A stretch of 64,000 nucleotides of DNA from the NCBI GenBank assembly GCA_963782885.1, contig CAWALL010000014.1, forward strand, positions 186,001-250,000, in the 5' to 3' direction. The DNA is from DATAOG01 sp963782885. GTDB taxonomy: Bacteria > Pseudomonadota > Alphaproteobacteria > Geminicoccales > Geminicoccaceae. Of the stretch, positions 7,609-16,485 are shown piece after piece. The notes beneath the pieces were generated by a model. The model had not been told where the DNA came from. It worked only from the letters and a program-made list of their open reading frames with translations, and ran no database searches. Made by a program: the position numbers and the translations under genes. Numbering within the stretch: the first letter of the stretch is position 1; each line of letters starts with the position of its first letter.

Positions 7609-8889
7609 ATGGCCCGTCCGCGATCGTCGCATCTCATCCCTATCGCGCTCGCGTTGCTTCTCTTCGGGGCTGTCGGAGTAGACGCACGCGCTTCGGACCT
7701 CGTAGGTCATGTCTACATGCAGACAAATGAGACCCAGAACCGCATCATGCACTTCGGTCGCAACGCGGACGGGCAACTCGAACTACTCGAGAGTATCCCT
7801 ACCGGGGGCGCTGGCTCGGGCGTCTTCAAGCCGATCAGCGGTCAGGAGAGCGCCCCCAACGCATTCGAGGGCGCTGGCAGCGTGATCCTAGCCGAATCCA
7901 ACACCCTGCTGTTCACGACGAACGGCGGCGACAACAGCGTGACGAGCTTCCGAGTGAGTCCAGACGGCAAGCTGACTGTGATCGATCGGCAGCCGACCGG
8001 CGAGCCCGTGACCGGGCGCAGCGGAACGGCGAAGTCGCTCGCCTATCGCCCCCAAAGTCGAACACTCTACGTGCTCCACGCATTCGGTCCCAACCACCTG
8101 CGCTCCTACACGGTCGCCGAGGACGGCAAGCTGAAGCTGCGCCCGGAGCGCCAGTCGGTAAACACCGCGACAAAGACCGATCGGGTGGCGACACAAGCGG
8201 TTCTGTCGCCCGACGGCCGCTTCCTGCTGGTCGACATCCTCTTCGACGCTCGTCCAGCCGCCAATCCGGACGGCTCGCCAAATCTGGTGGTGGCGAACGC
8301 CCCCGACCCAGACGGGCTCGTGATATTCCCGGTGCGCGACGACGGCACGCTCGACGAGGCTTCGTTTGCCGATGCCGGCGGCGCGGGGCCATTCTACATC
8401 ACCTTCCTAAACCGGAATCGCGATACCTTCCTGAACGGTGTCGCGGTAGGGGACGGCGTGCTAGTGAGCCGCATTGATGGCGAGGGACGCGTGACCCACG
8501 GGCCATTGGTCCCGATCGACACCTCGCAAGGGAAGCCGTCTGAGCTCTGCTGGCTGCAGATCACCTCTGACAACTCGCTCGTGCTCGCGACCAACTTCGG
8601 CTACGGAACGGTCTCGACCTACCGGCTCGCAGAAGGCCGATTGAGCCTTCTGCAGGACCCCGCCAACGAGGCGATACCGGGCGACGGTACCTTCCGCGCC
8701 GTGAACGGCCTCGTCAGCAGCGGACCTAGCGACAGCTGGCTGACTCCCGACGACCGGTACTTCTACCAGATCTTTGGAAATGCCTCGGTGCTCGTCAGCT
8801 ACCGGCTCAACAAGACGAGCGGGAAACTGACGGAGATTGGTCGGAACCGGATTCCCTACAACAGCCCACAGGGCCTTGCGGGATTCTAG
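7609..8889 (+). CDS. Exported lactonase-like beta-propeller protein
   Basis: Predicted 426-residue protein with a signal peptide (LIPIALALLLFGAVGVDARA) and a seven-bladed-propeller repeat pattern of the 6-phosphogluconolactonase/3-carboxymuconate cyclase (lactonase) superfamily. Repeated blade elements include SVTSFRVSPDGKLTVIDRQP, LRSYTVAEDGKLKL, VATQAVLSPDGRFLLVDI and STYRLAEGRLSLL. AAGGAGATATAGAA before the ATG is a strong ribosome binding site. Given export and its neighbours (P460, truncated paralogue at 9012), it is more likely a periplasmic protein of unknown substrate than a true Pgl; the cytosolic Pgl of this window is at 59625. The gene is intact and ends in TAG. Confidence 0.82.
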   Translation: MARPRSSHLIPIALALLLFGAVGVDARASDLVGHVYMQTNETQNRIMHFGRNADGQLELLESIPTGGAGSGVFKPISGQESAPNAFEGAGSVILAESNTLLFTTNGGDNSVTSFRVSPDGKLTVIDRQPTGEPVTGRSGTAKSLAYRPQSRTLYVLHAFGPNHLRSYTVAEDGKLKLRPERQSVNTATKTDRVATQAVLSPDGRFLLVDILFDARPAANPDGSPNLVVANAPDPDGLVIFPVRDDGTLDEASFADAGGAGPFYITFLNRNRDTFLNGVAVGDGVLVSRIDGEGRVTHGPLVPIDTSQGKPSELCWLQITSDNSLVLATNFGYGTVSTYRLAEGRLSLLQDPANEAIPGDGTFRAVNGLVSSGPSDSWLTPDDRYFYQIFGNASVLVSYRLNKTSGKLTEIGRNRIPYNSPQGLAGF

Positions 8890-9011
8890 GCGTCCAACGA
8901 CTGGAGCGCGATCGACTAGGCAAGATCCACTTAAGAACTTTTCCTCTCGACGCGCTTTGCCAAAGCTACCCCAGAATTCGGTGGGCGACGAGAGGACGAG
9001 GAGGGAGTGTC

Positions 9012-9866
9012 ATGCCGAAGGATCGCGCCCGTAAGGCCGACACGTACGGCCATGCGGTAGGCCATTTTTTTGCTGGACTATCGTGCCCCTTCATTCCGGG
9101 CGATGTCGGCTACATGCAGACCAACGAGATCCGGAACGCCATCATCCACTACAGTCGGTCGGCGAACGGCATGATCACCGAGCTGGAACGCATCCCCACG
9201 GGCGGTGCCGGTTCCGGGATTTTCAAGCCGACCAGCGGGCAGAACAGCGCGCCGAACTCCTTCGAGGGCGCGGATCCCCGGCAAGTCGCTTGTGTCGAAC
9301 TCAAGGAGTGGTGGCCCAAGATCCGGCGCGCGCGCCTCGCCCTGTTCAGTCTTCTAGTGTTCGGTCTGAGCGGTCAGGCCCTATCCGTCCAAGCGGCGGA
9401 GGTGGCCTTTCGACTCGGGCCGATCGAGTTGCTGGGAGACGGGCCGAGCTACGCGGAAATGGGCGTCGGGGCGTTCGACGTCTTCGCCATCCAGGGCAAG
9501 CGCACGACATCGGCCGCCGCCGAGGTCCAGCTTCGTTGGGGCCGGAAAGCCTGGTTCATCGGGCCCGCGATCGGCTTGATGGGGAACACCGACGGTGGCG
9601 TGTTCGGCTACGCGGGGATCTACACCGATCTTGTCTACGGCCACGTCGTGTTCACGCCTGTGCTGGGCCTGGGTGACTATGCCCAAGGCGACAGCAAAGA
9701 GCTCGGCGGCGTCTTCGAGTTCCGCAGCGAACTCGGGGTCGCGTACCAGTGCCACGACGGCAGCCGACTGGGCATGCGCATCGCTCATCTCTCCAACGCC
9801 GGCATCTACAACCAAAATCCGGGCGAGGAGGAGCTGCACGTGACCTATGCGCTGCCGTTTCCGTGA
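9012..9866 (+). CDS. Chimera: lactonase-like start fused to PagL-type lipid A deacylase
   Basis: One 284-codon frame joins two unrelated parts. Residues about 30-88 (VGYMQTNEIRNAIIHYSRSA, ERIPTGGAGSGIFKPTSGQN) are a shortened paralogue of the lactonase start at 7609. From about residue 105 a signal-like segment (RLALFSLLVFGLSGQALSVQ) leads into an outer-membrane beta-barrel of the PagL acyloxyacyl hydrolase family, ending HLSNAGIYNQNPGEEEL. In PagL the catalytic His, Ser and Glu have spacing H-x-S-(11)-E, which is exactly conserved here. GAGGAGGGA before the ATG at 9012 is a strong ribosome binding site. The deacylase's own start is unclear, so its export from this fusion is uncertain. Confidence 0.72.
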   Translation: MPKDRARKADTYGHAVGHFFAGLSCPFIPGDVGYMQTNEIRNAIIHYSRSANGMITELERIPTGGAGSGIFKPTSGQNSAPNSFEGADPRQVACVELKEWWPKIRRARLALFSLLVFGLSGQALSVQAAEVAFRLGPIELLGDGPSYAEMGVGAFDVFAIQGKRTTSAAAEVQLRWGRKAWFIGPAIGLMGNTDGGVFGYAGIYTDLVYGHVVFTPVLGLGDYAQGDSKELGGVFEFRSELGVAYQCHDGSRLGMRIAHLSNAGIYNQNPGEEELHVTYALPFP

Positions 9867-9868
9867 CT

Positions 9869-10539
9869 GAGGGGCGGCCCATGCGGAGCGCCCGCCTGGC
9901 GGACGACGATCTGCTGATCGAGGGGGCCCCTGCACCGACACCAGCTCTCACCGTCGCCCCTGAAGTTAAGGGGGACACAATACGCATCCGTACGATGTGT
10001 CTCGGCTTGGGCCCGGGTTTCTGGCGGTGGATGCGCCGCAATGGGCTTGCCACGCTGGTGGGCGACGGCGGCTACGATCCAGTCGAGGAGGCGAACGGAC
10101 CGAGGGCGGTCTTCAGCTTCTCCGCGGTATTCGCTGAAGTACGCGTCGACCCCGACTTTGGGCTGGTGCGCCTGAACCGCTTCGTCGGCGCCTACGACGC
10201 CGGCCGGATCATCAATCCCAAGACCGCGCGCAGCCAGGCGATCGGTGGCATCATATGGGGCGTGGGGCAAGCCCTGCTCGAGCAGTCGGAGACCGATCCG
10301 GTGATGGGCCGCTTCCTCGACCGCAACTATTCCGGCTACCTCATGCCGACCAATGCCGACATCCCGGAGCTCGACATCCTGTTCGTCGGTGAGTTCGACG
10401 AGGAAGCGAGCCCGCTCGGCGTCAAGGGCCTTGGCGAGCTGACCGCCTATCGGTCGCGCCCGCGATCGCGAATGCCGTCGATCATGCGACCGGCAAACGA
10501 GTACGCGACCTGCCGATCACCGTGGAGAAGCTGTTGTGA
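9869..10539 (+). pseudogene. Molybdenum hydroxylase large subunit, C-terminal fragment
   Basis: The reliable part starts near 10021 with RRNGLATLVGDGGYDPVEEA, FSAVFAEVRVDPDFGLVRL, GRIINPKTARSQAIGGIIWG and ASPLGVKGLGELTA. These are typical of the molybdopterin-binding subunit of xanthine dehydrogenase-family enzymes. Near 10450 the frame shifts; the correct ending (AIANAVDHATGKRVRDLPIT, VEKLL, TGA at 10537) continues in another frame. The first two thirds are absent. It is diverged from the large subunit at 30931-33159, so it comes from a second enzyme. Confidence 0.82.
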
Positions 10540-10776
10540 GGCGGGCGGACGAAGCCGGCCGTTGCCTGAATTTTACTCTGGCGATCATCGTGGTGCTCGC
10601 GCGGCGATTCCGTAACCAGATCTGCGCCGCGCATGCGCGCCAGCTTCACGTAGAGGCTAGCCCCAAATGGCAACCAAAACACTCACACTGATGTGTAAAA
10701 ATGAGGCGGACGGAGCCACCCGTATTCAATCGCGGATTCCGGTCCGCCTCGTGCGAAGCCCGCGGAGACAGCGCTC

Positions 10777-11391
10777 ATGACGACAACCACCAGAGGCTTC
10801 TCGGGCCGGCGCCGCGCCCGGCCCGAAGGAAATCGGGTTCCGCCCGGCCAGTTCGTCACCGATGACTTCCCGGTGCTGAGCGCCGGCCCGACGCCGCGTA
10901 CGCCACTCGAGAAGTGGACCCTGGCGCTGCAGGACGGGGGATCGCTCGCTGGCCGGTGGACCTGGGAGGAGTTTCAGTCCCTGCCGCAGACCGAGATCAC
11001 CATCGACATCCATTGCGTCACCAAATGGAGCAAGCTCGGGACGAAATGGCAGGGCGTGACGATCGATCACCTGATCGAGGCGGCGGGACTCGACGAGCCG
11101 CCGGCGCCCTATCTCATGGCCCACTGCGATGGCGGCTACACCACCAACCTGCCGGTCGAGGATCTGATCGGTGGCAAGGGCATGGTGGCCACCCACTACG
11201 ACGGCGAGCCGCTGGCGTCCGAGCATGGTGGCCCGGCGCGCTTACTGGTCCCGCATCTCTACTTCTGGAAATCGGCCAAGTGGATCCGCAGGCTGCGGTT
11301 CATGGAGGACGACGAGCCGGGCTTCTGGGAGTCGCTCGGCTACCACATCTACGGCGACCCTTGGCGCGAGCAGCGCTATGCCGGCGACTGA
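10777..11391 (+). CDS. Sulfite-oxidase-like molybdopterin oxidoreductase
   Basis: Predicted 204-residue protein with one oxidoreductase molybdopterin-binding domain (SUOX/MsrP superfamily, COG2041 soluble type). DIHCVTKWSKLGTKWQGVTI contains the Cys expected to ligate molybdenum. AHCDGGYTTNLPVEDLIGGK and GGPARLLVPHLYFWKSAKWI are cofactor-pocket motifs. There is no signal peptide, so it is likely cytosolic. The 3' end overlaps the start of a flavoprotein reductase gene by 14 nt, and a zinc-ribbon gene follows, forming a compact three-gene operon. The reductase is the obvious electron partner. The substrate is unknown. Confidence 0.88.
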   Translation: MTTTTRGFSGRRRARPEGNRVPPGQFVTDDFPVLSAGPTPRTPLEKWTLALQDGGSLAGRWTWEEFQSLPQTEITIDIHCVTKWSKLGTKWQGVTIDHLIEAAGLDEPPAPYLMAHCDGGYTTNLPVEDLIGGKGMVATHYDGEPLASEHGGPARLLVPHLYFWKSAKWIRRLRFMEDDEPGFWESLGYHIYGDPWREQRYAGD

Positions 11392-12160
11392 CCAATCAGC
11401 CGAGGCCACTGGCCGGGGGCTTCGTTGGCGCGAGGTCAAGGTCGTAGAGACCGCACCCGAGACGCCGCGCGCCACCACCCTCGTCCTCGATGTTGAGGGC
11501 TGGCCCGGCCATCTCGCGGGCCAGCACGTCGACGTCCGGCTCACCGCCGAGGACGGCTACCAGGCCCAGCGCAGCTACTCGATTGCCTCCCCGCCCGAGG
11601 CGCCGCGGCTCGCGCTCACGGTCGAGCGGCTCGAAGGCGGGGAGGTCTCGTCCTGGCTCACCGGCGAGGCCCGGCCGGGCGATTGCTTCGAGCTCCGCGG
11701 GCCGATCGGCGGCTACTTCACCTGGTCGGTTGCGATGCGCCGTCCGCTCATGCTGGTCGGAGGCGGCTCGGGCGTGGTCCCGCTCATGGCCATCCTGCGC
11801 CACCGTGCGGCCAGTGGCGACGCCGGCCGGGCGGTCCACGCCCGCCTTCTCTATTCGGCGCGGGCGGTCGCAGACATCATCTACCACCAGGAGCTGCAGC
11901 GGGTCAGCGCGGAACCGGGCGGCCCGGAGGTCAACTTAACGCTGACGCGCGAGCGACCGCCGGATGGCTGGAAAGGCTTTGACCGGCGGATCGATGCCCC
12001 GATGCTGGCGGCGGCAGGTGTGGTGCCAGAGATGGATCCAGATGTGTACGTCTGCGGCCCGACGCCGATGGTGGAGGCGGTTGCCAATGCGCTGGTCGGG
12101 CTCGGGCACGAACCGGCGCGGATCAGGACGGAGCGCTTCGGCCCGACAGGAGATGGATGA
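11378..12160 (+). CDS. FAD/NAD(P)-binding ferredoxin-reductase-type oxidoreductase
   Basis: Predicted 260-residue reductase with an FAD-binding domain (QRSYSIASPPEAP, the R-x-Y-S motif) and an NAD-binding domain (LMLVGGGSGVVPLMAILRHR, VYVCGPTPMVEAVANAL). There is no 2Fe-2S domain. Its ATG lies inside the end of the molybdoenzyme gene (14-nt overlap), indicating translational coupling. It likely shuttles electrons between NAD(P)H and the molybdoenzyme encoded just upstream; the direction of flow is not shown by the sequence. Confidence 0.87.
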   Translation: MPATDQSAEATGRGLRWREVKVVETAPETPRATTLVLDVEGWPGHLAGQHVDVRLTAEDGYQAQRSYSIASPPEAPRLALTVERLEGGEVSSWLTGEARPGDCFELRGPIGGYFTWSVAMRRPLMLVGGGSGVVPLMAILRHRAASGDAGRAVHARLLYSARAVADIIYHQELQRVSAEPGGPEVNLTLTRERPPDGWKGFDRRIDAPMLAAAGVVPEMDPDVYVCGPTPMVEAVANALVGLGHEPARIRTERFGPTGDG

Positions 12161-12161
12161 G

Positions 12162-12446
12162 ATGAGTGCCGAGGGTGAACGCTCGACGCTCGACGGCAAC
12201 GCCGCGGGCGGTCTGCTGCGCGAGGTTTTCGCGTTCGATGCGACGCTGGCGCCGACGACCTGCGCGGGCTGCGGCAGGACCCGGCCGATGGCGGAGCTGA
12301 TGCTCTACGCCGTCGAGCTCGGCGCCATTCTGCGCTGCCCGTCGTGCGACCAGGCGGTGGTCCGGATCGGGCGCACGCCGCGGGGGCTCTGGCTGGACCT
12401 GCGAGGTGCCACAACCGTCGTAGCTGCTGATCCGGCCACGCCCTGA
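12162..12446 (+). CDS. Small zinc-ribbon protein, DUF6510-like
   Basis: A 94-residue protein starting 2 nt after the reductase stop, with GGAG before it. It has two CxxC pairs (TTCAGCGR and RCPSCDQ) about 33 residues apart, forming a likely zinc ribbon, and a recurring LDGNAAGGLLREVFAFD start. Such proteins travel with the sulfite-oxidase-like enzyme and reductase; the function is unknown, perhaps in assembly or as a partner. The family name is from memory of the pattern and should be taken as probable. Confidence 0.72.
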   Translation: MSAEGERSTLDGNAAGGLLREVFAFDATLAPTTCAGCGRTRPMAELMLYAVELGAILRCPSCDQAVVRIGRTPRGLWLDLRGATTVVAADPATP

Positions 12447-12478
12447 GCCGCACGGCCTGACACGCCCACGGAACCCAC

Positions 12479-12493
12479 CGCTCCTTGGGAGCG
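12479..12493. terminator. Possible bidirectional terminator hairpin
   Basis: A 6-bp perfect stem (CGCTCC, loop TTG, GGAGCG) sits in the 62-nt gap between the convergent zinc-ribbon gene and the broken hydrolase-OsmC gene. No T-run follows on either strand, so termination efficiency is uncertain. Confidence 0.35.
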
Positions 12494-12508
12494 CGGCCGG
12501 GCGCGTCG

Positions 12509-13689
12509 CTATTCCGCAAGCCTGGTCCGGATCTTGATTTCGCTGGTGAGCGTCTTGTGCACCGGGCACTTGCCCGCGATCTCGATCAGGCGCTGGCGTT
12601 GGCTGTCATCGAGTCCGCCGGAAAGCTCGATGATTCGCGTGATCTCATCGAGCTTGCCCTCTTTCGTCTCGCAGTCCTCGCAGTCCTAGCGTGGATCTTA
12701 TCGTGGCTCAGACGCACCGCCACCCGCTCGAGCGGCGGGCCTTCGCGCTCGGCGTACATCCGGACCGTCATCGAGGTACAGGCGCCGAGGCCGGCAAGCA
12801 GGTAGTAATAGGGACCTGGTCCGGTGTCGTCGCCGCCGAAGCTCGTCGGCTCGTCCGCCCGCAGCTCGTGCCGGCCGACCCGGACCACCTGTTGAAATCG
12901 CCCCTGCCCGGTCTCGGCGACGAGCACTTCGCCGCCCGCGGGCCGTCCTGGGACGTCGGCCTCGGCCGGAGCCGACAAGTAGCGGCCCGCCCAGGCGGCA
13001 AGCACTTCCGCGACGTAGACCGCATCCGCCGGCGAGGTGAGCAGATGGTCGGCGCCGTCGAGCGAAACGAAGCTCTTGGGGTGCTTCGCGGCCTTGGAAT
13101 ATCTCGCCGGCGTTGTCGATGCCGACGATCGCGTCCAGCGGTGCGTGAAAGATCAAGAGCGCCTTCCTCAGCGCGCCGATACGCTCGGCCGAGCATTGCT
13201 CTTTCAGATCCTCCAGAAACTGCTTTCGCACCGTGAACTTGCGCCCGGCGAGCGTCACCTCGGCCTCGCCTTTGGCGTCGATTTCCTCCCGCGCCTCCGT
13301 GAAGAGGTGACTGATGTGGGCGGGATCGAACGGGGCGCCGACCGTCGCAACGGCCTTCGCCTCCGGCACGTGCTGCGCGGCCGCGAGTACGTCAGCACCG
13401 CCGAGCGAATGGCCGATCAGCCGCAGCGATGACGTCGCCCAAATTCGAGGAGAAATTGGTGTTGGCAAACTCGCGCCGAGCCCGGTGAAGTCGAAGCGCA
13501 GTACGGCAAAGCCCCGCTCGGCAAGCCCCTGGCTGATGCGCGAGGTGGCAAAGACATCCTTGGAACAGGTGAAACAGTGCGCCAACAGGGGCGAACGCGC
13601 GCGGCTCTCTCGCGGGCCGATGCAGCCGTGCAGCAAGCTCCGCGCCGCTCGGGGTTGGGAAAGGTGACCTTTTCGCTCTCACCAGCCAT
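12509..13689 (-). pseudogene. Alpha/beta hydrolase-OsmC fusion protein, multiply frameshifted
   Basis: Pieces of a two-domain protein lie in different frames. An alpha/beta hydrolase (VLRFDFTGLGAS, the nucleophile motif LIGHSLGGADVLAAAQH, HAPLDAIVGIDNAGEIF) is followed by an OsmC/Ohr-type domain (GPYYYLLAGLGACTSMTVRM, LSHDKIHA). Frame changes occur near 13440-13470, near 13090 and near 12686. After the last one the missing ending (DCEDCETKEGKLDEITRIIE and AGKCPVHKTLTSEIKIRTRL) is found in another frame, stopping at 12509-12511. An intact version would be about 400 residues. The pattern of several single-base losses suggests real decay. Confidence 0.8.
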
Positions 13690-13887
13690 GTTCCGCCACT
13701 TCGCTCGGCCCGCCGCCTGCGCCGCCCGCGCATTGGGGCTATCAACGTCGTGGCCTAGCAGAGACCGGGTGATCCTGCGTGGTTTCGTCACCTGTCGCCA
13801 GTGCTAAAAGCTTTCGCGAGATGGCCTGCCGACCATCCAGTCCGGTATGTTCCGCGGCCAGAGCATTCGCGATGGCACAAGACTTTA
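13690..13887. other. Short gene-free region
   Basis: No recognisable coding or RNA signal between the start of the hydrolase-OsmC remnant and the left end of the first old IS1380 copy. Confidence 0.5.
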
Positions 13888-14019
13888 CCCCGCATTTCCC
13901 AGATGAGTTGCCATTTTGGTGACGGTGTCGTCCAATTTTGCTATTGGAATCAAAGCGTTGTCGGCGCGGAATGGGTGGGGTCTTGAGGTACGCGACGGAT
14001 GAAGCGAAGGAGCCGCCTA

Positions 14020-14838
14020 GGGTGTGTTAACACTATTCAAAGAGGGCGGTTTGAGGTAAGCTCATCGCATGATGAGGCTGACCGAAGACCAGTACGAAGT
14101 GATCCGGCCGTTGATGCCCGTACAGCGGGGCAACGTGCGGATCGGCAATCTCGAGGTCATCAACGCAGTGCTGTTTGTGGCCGAGAACGGCTGCAAATGG
14201 CGCGCGCTGCCGGCGCGCTTCGGCAACTGGCACACGATCTACACACGGCTGCGCCGGTGGGCGGCGGCGGGCGTGCTGGACCGCGTGTTCCAGGCCCTGC
14301 AAGAGCATCGCCTGATCCGCATCCGTGTCGAGTGCGTCGGCTTGGACAGCACCAGCGTCAAGGTTCACCCCGACGGCACGGGCGCGCGAAAAAAAACGGC
14401 CCGCAAGCCATCGGCAAGTCGCGTGGCGGCTGGAACACCAAGATTTATCTGGTTGCCGCGGATGAGCGAACGGCCCTGACCTTCGCCCTGTCGCCCGGAC
14501 AGGCCCACGACGCGCCCGAAGGACGCAAGCTGCTGACCGCCTGGCAGCGCCGGCCCGCTGGTGTGCCCATGGTGATGGACCGGGCGTACGAAGGCGACGA
14601 GACCCGGCAACTGGTGCTGGAGCTCGGCTTCGCGCCGGTCGTGCCGCCCAACCCCAACCGTCTTCAGCCTTGGACCTACGACCGCAGTCTCTACCGCCGG
14701 CGCAACGAGGTCGAACGCCTGTTCCGCAGGCTCAAAGGCTTTCGTCGCATCTTCTCGCGCTTCGAAAAGCTCGATCTCATGTTCACCGCCTTCATCCACT
14801 TCGCCCTCATCACCGACATGCTTTGTGTTAACACGCCC
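14020..14838 (+). mobile_element. IS5-family element (IS427-like)
   Basis: An 819-bp element with terminal inverted repeats (left GGGTGTGTTAACAC, right inward GGGCGTGTTAACAC, 13 of 14 matching) flanked by TA duplications at 14018-14019 and 14839-14840. It carries two overlapping transposase frames. Confidence 0.85.
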
Positions 14839-14841
14839 TAG
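14069..14841 (+). CDS. IS5-family transposase (two frames, programmed frameshift)
   Basis: The first frame (RLTEDQYEVIRPLMPVQRG, then NGCKWRALPARFGNWHTIYT, ending VGLDSTSVKVHPDGTGARKK) holds the DUF4096-type start and first Asp. A run of eight A at 14389-14396 allows a -1 shift into the second frame (SRGGWNTKIYLVAADERTAL, PMVMDRAYEGDETRQL, RRNEVERLFRRLKGFRRIFS), which carries the second Asp and the Glu. This is the normal expression mode of IS427-group elements, so the gene is probably functional. The stop TAG is formed by the TA target duplication plus the next host G. Confidence 0.85.
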
Positions 14842-16485
14842 TCCGGATTTCTCAAACCCCATAGCACGGGTTGATTGGTGGCGGGGTCGGCGCAGAAGTT
14901 GGCTCGGGTTGAGGTGAGCGTCCGTGGAGGTCGCCTGACAGCGAATTCTCGGACGAACGCAAGCGAACGCCCCGCGGGTGGGGCGCCTATCGGGCATGCA
15001 AGAACGTTCAGAAGGCGGCGCGCTTCACGTACAGGTAGGCGAGGCGGTACTCGTCCTGGTAGGGGCAAGCCGAGGCCATGGCGACCTTGATCCGACGCAC
15101 GCTGACCCGGACCAGGGCGCCGATCTTCAAGAGCTTCAGGCGGATCGTGCCGCAGGTGGCGTTGGCGAACTGGCTATGGCGGAGGCCAATTCGGCGCAGC
15201 GCCTCCAGCAGCACGTAGGCGAACGAGGCGAACCAAAGCCTGAGCTGATTGGCCCGTATCGTCGCTGCTGACGTACGATCGGCGAACAGATCAAGCTGCT
15301 GCTCCTTGATCCGGTTTTCCATCTCGCCGCGGGCACAGTAGATCTGCTCGTAGAGGCTTTGGCCGTCGATCACCGACGGCGGCAGCGAGGTGACCACGAA
15401 GCGCGGGTTGGAGCCCTTGGCCAGATGCTCGGCCTTGGCCACGACCCGCCGTTCGCAGCTCCAGCTGTCCCGGGTGGCATAGGTGAAGTCGTCGAATTGC
15501 CGAGCCGGCTGGCCGGTTGCGGCATGCTCGGCCTCGGCGGCCGCGAGGGCTCCGTCGATCTCGGCCAGCAGGCGAGGGTTGCGGGCGAGGCCGAAGACGT
15601 AGTCGACGCCGTTGTCTTCACACCAGCTCATCAACTCGTCGCGGGCGAAGCCAGAGTCCGCCCGCAGCAGGATCTCGACCCTAGGCCAGCTCTCACGAAT
15701 CTGGGCGACGATGCGTGTGATCTCGTCCTTGGCTCCGGCCGACGCGTCGATGTTCGAGCGCCTGAGCTTGGCGGCCAGCAGGTGGCGGCCGCAGAAGACG
15801 TACAGCGGCAGATAGCAGTGGCAGTCGTAGTAGCCATGGAAGAAGCGCCCTTCCTGGTGGCCGTGGAGCGGGTCGTCCGTGGCATCGAGATCGAGGATGA
15901 TCCGCTCGGGCGGCCTCGCATGCGCCTCCAGGAACAGAGCGACGAACAGCTGTTCGATCGCCCGCGGGTCGTGGCCGATCCTGTGATAGCGGTCGAGCGC
16001 CGCGGCCGGCGCATGCTCGAACCGGTTCAAGGTGCTCTTGCCGGCCAGCGGCGCGCAGTCCTTGCGCCGCGCCTCGAGCTTGCCGGCCAGGGTCGCCAGC
16101 ACCGGATCATGGCGCAGCTCGTCGTGGTCGACCAGGTCCTCGTAGCCCAGCGCGATGCCGCAGATGCGCTGCATCAGCATGGTCTCGACACCGTGCTCGA
16201 CCAGTTCCTGCATGCGTCCGTCGGCGAAACAGCGGGCCAGACGCCCCATCAGACCGATCGCCCGGTTCACGGCCCCGAGCAGCAGCGCCCCGGCGTCCGA
16301 GGTCACCTGCCCGCCGTCGAACGCGGCCACCACCTGGCGTCCTTCGACGGCTTCAAATCCGAACAGGTCGCGGTTACACTCTGTCGGCATCGGGGAGCTC
16401 CTCTGCGTCGCGTTAAGCCTTTGTCACAGAAGAGTTATCGCCGATCCAGAGCCCCGATGCACGCTCTGGTTTGAGAAATCCGGGC
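14842..16485 (-). mobile_element. IS1380-family element A
   Basis: About 1.65 kb element with 16-bp perfect terminal inverted repeats: CCGGATTTCTCAAACC at 14843-14858 and its complement at 16468-16483. CTAG lies at both outer edges. The left edge abuts IS5 and the right edge abuts IS1380-B, with the GCTAG between the two shared. Confidence 0.82.
15008..16390 (-). CDS. IS1380-family transposase (element A)
   Basis: Predicted 460-residue DDE transposase. Family motifs: VVAAFDGGQVTSDAGALLLG at the start, IILDLDATDDPLHGHQEGRF (first Asp), ILLRADSGFARDELMSWCED (second Asp) and YCARGEMENRIKEQQLDLFA (Glu). A GAGGAG lies before the ATG at 16390. The frame is complete, so this copy may be active. It is clearly related to element B but differs at many positions. 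Confidence 0.9.
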   Translation of the reverse strand: MPTECNRDLFGFEAVEGRQVVAAFDGGQVTSDAGALLLGAVNRAIGLMGRLARCFADGRMQELVEHGVETMLMQRICGIALGYEDLVDHDELRHDPVLATLAGKLEARRKDCAPLAGKSTLNRFEHAPAAALDRYHRIGHDPRAIEQLFVALFLEAHARPPERIILDLDATDDPLHGHQEGRFFHGYYDCHCYLPLYVFCGRHLLAAKLRRSNIDASAGAKDEITRIVAQIRESWPRVEILLRADSGFARDELMSWCEDNGVDYVFGLARNPRLLAEIDGALAAAEAEHAATGQPARQFDDFTYATRDSWSCERRVVAKAEHLAKGSNPRFVVTSLPPSVIDGQSLYEQIYCARGEMENRIKEQQLDLFADRTSAATIRANQLRLWFASFAYVLLEALRRIGLRHSQFANATCGTIRLKLLKIGALVRVSVRRIKVAMASACPYQDEYRLAYLYVKRAAF

